Origin: Metridium senile
Lineage: Eukaryota > Cnidaria > Anthozoa > Actiniaria > Metridiidae
Reading direction: 5' to 3'
DNA: 64,000 nucleotides
Assembly (NCBI GenBank): GCA_949775045.1
Contig: OX459110.1
Coordinates: 9,226,470-9,290,469, forward strand
Part shown: positions 27,801-39,800 of the stretch, in pieces
How positions within the stretch are numbered: the first letter of the stretch is position 1
Layout: every line of letters starts with the position of its first letter
The notes under the pieces: model-generated
The model's database searches: none
What the model was told of the DNA's origin: nothing
The model's input: the letters and a program-made list of their open reading frames with translations, nothing else
Made by a program: the position numbers and the translations under genes

Positions 27801-30800
27801 TATAGGTATAAAATGAAATTTGTAACACAGTAAGGGGGACATGGGGGTTTGCGGTGTTGCGGTGTTGGCCTTTTTTAATGCAGTGTTGCGGTGAACGAGG
27901 CTAAACAATTGCGGTGTTGTGGTGATGACAAACCTTGCGATGTGCGGTGTTTACGTTATTTTATGTGCGGTATCCGGTGAAACAGAAATTTGTTTGCTCA
28001 GCTTATTGGTTGTCACTGTGATCGGTCTAAAAGGTCCTGCATTGTCGCGATATGCTATTTTTACCTTTCGCTGTAGCTTACTGCTGTAGTATCAGTTTTC
28101 TAGTAATTCAAAATTGCATTAAAAGCCATGTACTTGAATTTACTTTTTCATTCAAAGTGTTGTATATCACGTGACTTTCCAAAAATTGCGGTGACGGTAT
28201 TCCTTTTTTTTTTTTTTTGCGGTGTTGCGGTATTCGAGACCCCCCAATGTCCCCCTCTTCGAGCTTTAGCCCTTCGTCCTTTTTTACTCAGACGAAGGGC
28301 TAAAGCTCGAAACGTCAGTTAAGTTAATATTTTTTACGGTGTTACAAATTTCAATATATTACCTATCGTTTATATCAAACACCGACGTATCCTAGACTAG
28401 TTTACTTGCTAGATTTAATTTGAGGGCCTATAGCTGTCTCCATTTCTACTATCTCGTTATTCAGTTTCTTGTTTTCTCTCGATAACGATAATGATAGTGA
28501 TATTGTCTTACAATAATATACCTTATGTCTCTGTAGATATCCTAATCTTTCAGCTATAACTGTCTCCATTTCTACTATTTCATTATTCAGTTTCTTGTTC
28601 TCTTTTCTCAGTGCTGTCTCAACCTCCTGCATGGCCGTGTACCGTCTAGAAAGGCTTTTCTCATTCACTCTTAGCACAGTAATCTTGCGGGTCAGCTCTG
28701 ATAGTCTTTTTATTTGCTTGTCAGGATCTTGGTTTAAATTGTCCAACAAACGCTGAAGCATATTAAGAACAAATCATCATTTTGTTTTGGGAAGCTTTTT
28801 AACTATGGGTCTTAGGAATATGATCTCTATCATTTGCATAATGATTATTTAATCATTATAATTATCAGACATCATCAACACCATTATCATCAACAACATT
28901 ATCATCATTAACTTCATTGCCATCACCATCGACATCACCATCGACATCACCATCGACATCATTATCATCGCCATCTTCATCAACATCACTATGAACACCA
29001 ACATTAGCACCATAATCATCATCATTCTCATCGCCATAATCTTCATCATCATCATTATCATCGTAAATACAATCACCACCATCATTATCAACCCCATCAT
29101 TATGAATGCCAACATCAGTACCATCATCATCACCATCATCATCACTCTCATCGCCATAATCATCATCATCATTATCATTATCATCAATAAAATCACCACC
29201 ACCATCATCAACACCATCATTATGAATACCATTAACATCAGCACCATCATCATCTTCATCGCCATAATCACTATCGCCATAATCACCATCGCCATTATCA
29301 TCATCGCCATAATCACCATCGCCATTATCATCATCATTACAATCACCACCACAATCATCAACACCATCATCAGCAGCAGCACCATCATCATCATTATCAT
29401 CATATTCATCGTCATCCATATTTATTTCAACTGTTCGCACCTCAAACTCTAGCAGCCTTGCTGCATCCTGTTCTCTGGCCAGTTCAACAGCTCTCTTCTC
29501 TTCTGTTTTTGCTTTAATTTCTTCGTCCCATTTTCGCTTCTCTTCGATGTAATCAGTATATAGTATACCCTATGAAATAGCACAACAACAACCAATGAAT
29601 ACATTTGCGTATTAACAATTTTAAACAATTATTGGATGAGGTTTTTGTGATATCAAGAATAATCAAGGTCGAGGTAAGTGTAATCAGTCGAGGCCGGATT
29701 AGCGAGTGTGTTATCATTTCAAATCGTATTGGCTCATAAAGTGATTCGCATTGTATCGTATAGTCGCAGATCGTTTGATGTCGTATAACATCGCAAGATA
29801 TCGTATAATAATGTGAGTTGTGTTATCATTTCAAATCGTACTGGTTCATAGTGTGATTCGCATCGTATCGTATGGTCGCAGATCGTTTGATGTTGTCTAA
29901 CATCGCATGATATCGCATCAATAGATCCTATCAAAGCGTATTACCTCATCACATATGTCCCATCGTATCGTATCGTAGATCACATTGCATGATATCCCGT
30001 ATTTTATCATCATATCGTACTATTGTCGATCGTTTCGTATTGTTTTACCTTCTGATGTGTGATGACTGAAAACTTTCTCTTGTAATTTTCAAGATCCCTT
30101 TCCATCTTTTCAATCATTTCTTCTTTCAAAGATAGTTCCTAGAATACAAAAATACTGTTGAGTTGAGTATTGCTTGATCTAAACACAGAATGTAGTGGGT
30201 ATGAGTGTGTCAACGTACATAGAACTTAGCCACTGGCCACAATCTTGGACAAAACTAGTTGACAAGTTTTTTACAAGTCATCAATATTCACATCAAACTG
30301 TCTTTTTGAACGAAGGGCTAAAGCTCGAAACGTCAGTAAAGTGAAGCCAACATTTTTTTATGGTGTTACAAATTTCATTCTATTACCTATCGTTTATATC
30401 AAACACCGACGCAGCCTATACTAGTTTACTCGCTAGTTGCCATTTAAGTAAAGTTAAGTCTACATTTTTTACGGTGTTACAAATTTCTTTATAATACCTC
30501 ACCGTATATAATGAGACAAATAGTGCATGACTTATTTGATTTACCTGTAGTGTATGTATTAGGTGTTCATTAAGACTAGCAATGATTTCAGATGATGACG
30601 GGGTCATCCCCTCTGGTAACGGCAACGGCTGGAGTTTAACCACACCCTCGCCTATTTCTTTGAGAACCTTGACTTCTTCCTGAAGCTGATCAATCTGCAA
30701 TAGAAGAACATGCGTATATAGAATAACGAAAAATAGTACGTTGCGGTTGAACAGCAGAGGAGAAAACAGACGTTTTTTTCAATGAATGATTCATTGGTTG

Positions 30801-33800
30801 ATGGATAGAGGAATGAATGAATGGATAAATGAATGAATGAATTGGTGGATGGATGGATGGATGGATGGATGGATGGATGGATGGATGGATGGATGGATGG
30901 ATGGATGGATGGATGGATGGATGGATGGATGGATGGATGGATGGATGGATGGATGACGGAAAGGAGGAAAGTAAAGTAAATAAATGAATAAGCAAACGAA
31001 CAAAAGTAAGAAACAAGAAAGAAAAGAAGTGAAAATCCATACATTCCATACCTTAGTTTGTCTATGCTCTACTTGTATCAGGGACTTTGCTGTCTCGTTT
31101 CTTGCATTCTGTAACTCATGTCTCAGCTCTGCATTTCGTCCAGTAAACTGTTCTATCTGTTGATAAATAAATCACTTTTTTAACGTCTGAATCTTCTAGT
31201 TTGACACGTATCATGTGAGAGACTCGGGGAGACTCAGAATCATTACCTCGACGTTAAATATTTTGCACACATCTCGGTTCACATGTTTATTTTTGTGGAA
31301 GGAGGAAAACCGGATAACCCCGAGAAACCCTCGTGGCATAGGAGAGAAGGACACATCAAACAAACTCAACTCACATATAATCCATGCCCGAGCCGGGACT
31401 CGAACCTGGACCACAGCGGTGAGAGATGTGCGGTAAACCACTACACCAACCATGCCACTCATAGTTGATAGTAACAAATAGTGTATGAAAATATGAATAA
31501 CAATGAATAATCGTAAAACATTGTGGTACTGGTATTCCAGCTTTAAACTAACCTCTGCTTTGAGCTTCAGGTTTGTGTCATACTGACCAACAGCATTACG
31601 CGACTCTATCATCTGATAATAAAAACAAATTACATGAATTTAAAAATAAAAAAAATGAATATCATCATCATCATCATAATAATAATAATTATCCTCATCC
31701 TTACCATCAACCTTATCATCACCACTACCACCATCATAACCATCAACAACATCATCATCAACAACATTTTCGCAAAACTTATGCTGATCATCACAAATTT
31801 ATCAACATTGTCACCAGTGTCATTATTTAATTATGATTTATATATCATCATCATCACACTCATTATCATCATTATCATCATCATCATTTCCGCAAAACTC
31901 ACGCTTATCATCACACATTTATCAACATTATTACCAGTGTCATTACATAATTATGATTTTCATATCATCATCATCACACTCATCATTTCCGCAAAACTCA
32001 CGCTTATCATCACAAATTTATCAACATTATTACCAGTGTCATTACATAATTATGATTTTCATATCATCATCACATACATCATCATTCTCATCATCATCAT
32101 CATCATCGCAGTTCACATCACAATCATCACAATAATTATCACAAATCTATGAACATTGTCAACAGTGTCCATATTATAATTGTTGAGCAGATTTCGTATG
32201 ACTATGAAAAGCTCACGGCACGAACGCTGTCAAGGCACGGCAAGGCACGACAAAATTATAGAAACATCACGGTCACATTCACGGTCGCGGCAAGCTACGC
32301 CGCACACGGCACTGAACTTTTCACAGTCAAACGAAATCTGGTCTATAGTTGATAATTTTCTTTAATAATAATCTTTATTACTTATATAGCGCAAATATCT
32401 ATATGTATATAATCAAATGCGCATTAACATGCCATTAGTTAAGATAGGTAAGTTAAGATACGATAGTTAAGATACTTACAGCCATAAGCTTTTCTAAGGC
32501 AGGTACTTGGACGGCTACATTTGGTGGTGATTGGCCATCTTGTTTATCCTGAGAGGCTGTGTATAGAATATTGATATTTTTTATTAACTATCAGGGCATC
32601 TATCATCATCATCATCATCACTGTCAACATGCTATCATAACGAATATCATCATGTGTCAATATTATCACCATAAACATCATCGTGGGCCAAATTTGAAAC
32701 CAGTCAATTTGTGTACCTACTTTAAATAAAGTATGTATGTATATGTATATCATCATTACCATCATTATCGTCTTTATATCTGTTATCATTATCATCTTTA
32801 TTACTGTCATCATTGTTGATACCATCATCACCATCATTATCATCGCCATTATAATAATCATTCTCAATGGTCATCCTTGCAATCAACATCGTCGTTATCA
32901 ACATTGTTACCTTGAGTTCATTACTATCATCATTATTGCCGTCATCATCTCTATTATCAATTAATCATAATTCTCAATGGCCATCCTTGCAATCATCATC
33001 GTCGTTATCAACATTGTTACCTTGAGTTAATAACCATCATCATCTTCGCCGTCATCATCTCTATTATCAATTAATCATCATTCTAAATGGTCATCCTTGC
33101 AATCATCATCGTCGTTATCAACATTGTTACCTTGAGTTAATAACCATCATCATCTTCGCCGTCATCATCTCTATTATCAATTAATCATCATTCTCAATGG
33201 TCATCCTTGCAATCAACATCGTCGTTATCAACATTGTTATCTTGAGTTCATTACCATCATCATTATCGCCGTCATCATCTCTATTATCAATTAATCATCA
33301 TTCTCAATGGTCATCCTTGCAATCAACATCGTCGTTATCAACATTGTTATCTTGAGTTCATTACCATCATCATTATCGCATTATCATCATTATTATAATT
33401 ATTTACTCCGACGAAGGGCTAAAGCTCGAAACGTCAGTAAAGTAAAGTCAACATTTGTTACGGTGTTACAAATTTCATTCTATTACCTATCGTTATATCA
33501 AACATCGACGCAGCCTCTACTAGTCAATTGCTTGTTTCCATCATTATATTCAATAAGTTACCTTGCGCCATTTCTTTGTTCTCTCTCAGTTGTGCAAGGA
33601 TCTCACGCAGTCCTATTTCAAGCTGTTTGTTCTCTGCCTTCAGCTCTTCGTTGGCTATTTCGATCTTCTTCAGCTCTGATTTTACTTTGTCTGATTCCTT
33701 TTCCCTCTTCTCAATATCACCCTCAAGCCTTTTGTTCTAGTAGAGAATAACAACCGTGTTATTTTCTTTTGCTAGCTTGAATCGTTTTTCAATCGACCAC

Positions 33801-36800
33801 CCTCAGTGACTGGTTCATATTAATACATACAAGCTACTAATTTCCTAACAATAATAAGCCGCAATTGCATTGCATTAAAGCTTTTGATAGCTTGTTTTGC
33901 AGACTCGACTTTTTTTGCGCTCAATCAAATACAAACTCTGCTGTCAAATACAAACTGCAAAGATATTCTCGCAACAAAGTTCAAAAGACAGTCGCTTACT
34001 CTTGTTCTAGCTTCTTCAGTATCAGAGTCTTCAATGATGGCTCTTTTCTTCTTGTAAACAAATTGTTCTGGTTCATCCTCAACATCTGCAAGATCTTCTG
34101 CAGTTATGCCAAGTTCAACAGCTCTGAAAATGAGAAAGGACATTAGTTTTTCAATGTGCAGATGTAGATTTATAAGACTCCCTCGCAGCGGTACTTGGTG
34201 TCAGGAGGGACACAGGAAACCCGGCACTAAAAATGGCTGCACATGAAAGACTAATGCACCTATCAATGTCTTGCCCCAACAGAGGGAATGCAGGCAAAGT
34301 CGGGCTATTGAACATAAACTTTGCCCGTACCTGGAGCTGCTCGATGTTTTTTGACAATTTCATCACAAAGTTCTGCGTCCACAACAGTAAATATATGAGT
34401 AAGTATATGAATTTGACGTCCCCATGCCAGGATAGGGACTATTTACAAAAAGATTCGAAAAATGTCAACAGCCCCTGGGTATGCCCGCACTCCCCCTGTT
34501 GGAGCAAGACATTGATAGGTGCATAATGTAGATGCAATGCTATGGCATTACAAAAGAACTGTGTTGTTGATAATGATGATGATCATGGTGGTGATGATGA
34601 TGATGAATGTGGTGATGATGACAGATCGAGGTTGTGATGACCGTGGCAGTCATAATGATGATAGTGAAATGGGGGATATTGGTGATGGTGATGAAGATGA
34701 TAACAATTATTCTTGTTATAGTGTTGGCGGTGAAGATGTTGGTAACAATGATCGATATTGGATGATGGTGATGATGATGATGATGATGATGAACGTTATG
34801 GTGTTGATGATCATGGTGATGAAGGTGGTTATGAAGATGATGTTGATGATGAATGCTATGATTAGCATGAAAGTTATGTTCAAGAGAAGGTTTTGATGAT
34901 GATGATGATGATGAATGCTATGATGAGGATGAAAGTTATAATCATGTGAAGGTTTTGATGATGATGATGATGAAAGTGGTTATGAAGATGATGTTGATGA
35001 TGAAGTCTATGATGAGGATGAAAGTTATGATCAAGATGACAGTGAAGGTTTTGATGATGATGATGATGATGGTGATGATGGTGATGACTATTATCATTCT
35101 CTTACCTAGCTCCTCGATGCATTGCTTGTTTTCTCAACTGTTTCTTTAGCTTCAAACGTTCGTCTTCAAGACGTTCAATCTAGCAGCAAAAAGGAATAGA
35201 AATGGATTAACTTTGTGAAAAAAATAACAAATACTTTAAACATGAATAGGAAAGGTAAAAAGAAGAGAAGAGAATTGCGCCCAAGAATAATGTATTTATC
35301 ATGGGTTACGCAACTAGCGCATGAAGGGCGCTGGTATGTAGTTGTTGTGTTAGGGAGGGTCAGTTCATTAGCGCGACGCTAATATATATTCAGTTTACAA
35401 GAATATAATCCATTCGCGTCCTACGACTGAATAGCGTGCCAACACTGCGACCTATATCCTGATGTCTGAAGAGGAGAACTTGCTCCGAGAAGAAACTATT
35501 CCGTCAGAATCCGCAAGAAACGAACCGGCCGACCTAGTCACGACTTTTGACCTTTTCAAGACTTATCTTGACACAAAATTGACGACCCTCAAAGAAGACA
35601 TCGCCGAAGATGCAAGAACAACATCAGCCTCTGTGGCTAAGAAACTGAAAGAATATTCAGATATTACCTTCAAATACGAAGGCAATAAACAACAACACAA
35701 ATTTAACTGTTCGCTAATAGAACGAGTTGGTCTAGCCCAAAAAGCTTTGGAAAGAAAGCGTCAAAGCCAAGTTAAAGAACATTTAGAAGAGCTAGAAAAA
35801 CTTATCACCAAGAGAAATAAATTGATTAGACTAGCCGACAAGAGCGACGCCGGATGGGACTTAGTCAACGAGTATCTCTCAGATGAACTAGCCAGTGGTT
35901 CGGAAGATGAAAAACGAATACGTAAAGCAGAGCAGGCAGCCCTGAGGAAAAAGTCTCTGAAACAGAAAAAAGCGAGAACAGAAAAACGGTTCACCAACAG
36001 CCAACCGTACCGCCAGAAAGCACCATCTACAAGTACTAGTGTCGGCCATCCCTACTACCAGCAGAACAGACTTGGAGCCAGTATAATACCACCCAGAAGA
36101 GCTAAGTCTACAGACATTTGCTTTGCCTGTGGTCTGCAAGGCCACTGGCGGGCAGATTGTAGGCGATACAACAGGCCGGCCTATAATACGTCACACACGT
36201 CAACTCATAATCCTGGTTACGGAGGTAATCAATAACAGCATTGTAAAACTTTGAGGTCAGTATAATTATTAACTATTTTTCTTGTTAATATGGAAATACC
36301 GGTCAGCGCTTTAGAGTATTTTAGAAGTTACGATAATTGTTTAGAACTTTCGTACCAAGATTAAGATATATTTGAATATGAAGGAAATGATCCTCCGACG
36401 AAGTTAAAAGGACGGCTGAAGGCCCACCTATCTTATTGGGAATCCATTAATGCTAACAGCTTTGTTATTGATAATATAAATAACGGCTATCGTATTCCGT
36501 TTAAGGAAACACCTTCTGCATGCTTTTTATCTAATAATAAATCTGCAATCGAGAACGCGGCATTTGTAGAATCCGCCATTTCTGAACTCGTTCAAAATCA
36601 TTCTGTGATGGAAGTTCCATTTGTTCCGCACGTAGTCAATCCTCTTTCAGTTTCTATTCAATCATCTGGTAAGAAAAGACTTATTCTAGATTTAAGACAT
36701 GTCAATAAGTGTGTATGGAAACAAAAGATAAAATTTGAGGATTGGGGGTTTTACTTCCATATCTACAGAAAGACGGCTTTCTTTTCAATTTTGATCTTAA

Positions 36801-39800
36801 GTCCGGCTACCACCATATCGATATATTTCCAGAGCATCAAATATTTCTCGGATTCTCCTGGATTTTTCAAGGAGTTACTAAGTATTTCTGTTTTACCGTT
36901 CTCCCATTTGGGCTTAGCTCAGCTCCATATATTTTCACTAAGACACTGCGCCCACTTGTAAAATTCTGGAGGTTTAACGGAATTAAAATTGTTGTATTCT
37001 TAGATGACGGGTGTGGCACCTCAGACACCAAAAATTTAACTCGCCAACACTCTGAACTTGTAAGAGATTCCCTTATGAAGGCTGGTTTTGTAATTAATAG
37101 TAGCAAATCGAATTGGGAACCGAGGCCATCATTGATTTGGCTCGGCTTGGAGTGGGACCTCAGATTAGCAACCTTTTCTGTCACCGAAGCGCGTATTTCT
37201 AAGTTCCTTAATATCGTTCAACAATTTCTTAACTCAGCTCCGTATGTCACAGCTAAAGCTTGCGCTAAAATTGCAGGACACATTATGTCTATGTCTTCAG
37301 TGATAGGCGATCTTGCTAGGCTTAAGACACGGTTTATTTACAAAGTCATTGAGGGAAGAACCTCATGGACTACACGTTTTAATATCGGTGTACATAATGA
37401 CGCGCTGGCCGAGATATTCTATTGGAAGAATAATATCAAAGAACTTAATTTGTGCTATATCGTTAAATATAATATACCAGCAGTATTGTCCTTTTCTGAC
37501 GCAAGCAGCGTAGCTTGCGGGGCGTGATTAGCGGTAATAATGCTATTTGTCATCGTATGTGGAACGATTTAGAAACCAAACAAAGTTCTACTTGGAGGGA
37601 ATTAAAAGCTATCCATTTTGCTCTATTGTCATTTCATCACCTGATTTCCGGTAAATCTGTCAGGTGGCACTCGGACAGCCAGTCGGCAGTACGCATAACG
37701 CAAATCGGTAGTCCCAAGCCAGACCTTCACGCAATCGCAGCTGATATATTCACATTTTGCAAGAATCACAGCATAAGTTTTAGTTCGGAATGGGTTCCTA
37801 GACATGTTAATGATTACGCAGACTCCATTAGTAAGATCATTGATTATGACGACTGGTGTACCACACATCGTTCTTCGAATATTTAGACAACCTATGGGGG
37901 CCCCATTCCATTGATAGATTTGCAAGCTGTAAGAATACACATTTAAGTAGATTCAATTCGCGTTTCCTAAATCCAGGTTGCGAGTCTGTTGACGCTTTTT
38001 CTGTTTCCTGGTCAGGTGAAAATAATTGGTTGGTTCCCCCGGTATATTGTATATCTAGGGTTGTACAACACTTAATCGCGTGTAAAGGGACGGGTTCTCT
38101 CATAGTACCGTATTGGCCTTCTAGTGCGTTTTGGCCACTATTATTTCAAGATGCTTATAGAGCCCAAGCTTGTGTTGTTAATTACTTAGTTTTTCCTGAC
38201 GCATCGGGTATATTCATATTAGGAGATAACAAGGAGTCACTCATAGGTTCTCAATTTTTTAATAGCGCTGTCCTTGCTATTAAGATACAAGCAGTTTAAT
38301 CGCTTCTTTTAGCCAAATACTATTATATTACAGTTGCTTGGTTCAGTTTGTTATTACTGTATTTTGCGGCCGATTGGCTCAGTTTGTTATTATAGTATTT
38401 ACAGTCGATTGGCTCAGATGGGTATTACTGTATTTTGCGGCCTATTGGCTCAGATTGATAACTACTGTATTTTGCTGCCGATTGGCTCAGTTTATTATTA
38501 CTGTATTTACAGCCGATTGGCTCAGTTTGTTATTACTGTATATTACAGCCGATTGGCTTAGTTTGTTATCACTGTATATCGCAGCCGATTGGCTCAGCTT
38601 GTTATTAATGTACAACGTAGCCGATTGGCTCAGTTTGTTATCACTGTATATAGCAGCCGATTGGCTCAGCTTGTTATTATACTGTATTCAGCCGATTGGC
38701 TTAGTTTGAAATTAATGGAAAATTGCAGCCGACTGTCAAAGTTTTAAAATATCACTATATTGAATTCAATTCAATTTAATTTAATTTAATGGTTCAAGCA
38801 TTTGGCTTAGTTTGACATTTTCAGTCGACTACACGGTACTCCTTTTGAGGATGCATGAGAATTATGAAAGTTTATCAGTTATACAATCAATATTTCACTG
38901 TCAATCATTTCAGATTTGTTAAAAGAGTCCATTCAAGCTCGCTTCAATCAAGTTCACGATGAGAAACTAAAAGAACTGGCTGGCATCCTCCCCGATGTAT
39001 TGGTTGAAAGCAAAGCAAAGACCACTCAAAACACCTATAAGAGAGGATTCGAGCTTTGGAGCAGATGGGCATCAAATTTCAAAGAAGTGAAAATCCTTCC
39101 AGCATCTGCTTTATATGTAGCATTATTTTTTGTAAGTTTAATTCAAGACGGCGTCTCGTGTGGTATAATAAATGAAATTCATTATGGGTTAAAATGGGTC
39201 CACGAATTATCGGGGTTTCAAGACCCCTGTCAATATTCTATAGTTAAGACAGTTTTAGAGGCGTCTAAACGACTCTTGAGTATAAGAGTTAAAAAGAAAG
39301 AACCTATTACCCCAGAAATCATCAAAGCATTGTTTAATAAGTACGGTTTACCGTCTGCAAATTTGTCTGACCTAAGATTACTTAATCTATGCGTTTTAGG
39401 TCATACGGGTTTTTTGCGCTTTAACGAATTAGTTGGGTTGCGCCGATGTGACTTTGAGTCTGAAAGCACCTTTATGAGGATATTTATTGAACGTAGCAAA
39501 ACAGACGTGTATCGAGATGGGGCTTGGGTAGTTATTGCTCAGACTTACAAACCTACCTGTCCAGTTAAATTGTGCATGAGATTTTTTGAGTTAGCTGGCT
39601 TTGAACCAAACTCAGACGAGTATATCTTTCGTTCCCTTACATTTTATAGTAGCCAGGGTATTTATAAATTTAGGAATCCTACCCCTCTATCCTATTCTAG
39701 ATCACGGGAAATCGTGTTAGAAGCACTCGAAAAAATTGGTCTACCTAAAGAGGAATATGGTTTACATAGTTTTCGAGCAGGGGGGGCTTCTGCCGCTGCA

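Noticed and set aside
28290..28320. Hammerhead-ribozyme-like core in family A (GACGA, hairpin GGGC-TAAA-GCTC, GAAAC, GTC).
   Set aside because: The invariant U of CUGANGA is replaced, an extra A precedes stem II, and there is no stem III, so self-cleavage is not supported. An ancestral relic remains possible.
34331..34372. A 42-bp minus-strand stretch with good acceptor (GACGCAG) and donor (GTACGG) that reads [14 protein letters not shown].
   Set aside because: It lies inside a foldback element, meets a stop when entered in the phase exon 20 leaves, and exons 20 and 21 join perfectly (HRGAR-AVELG) without it.
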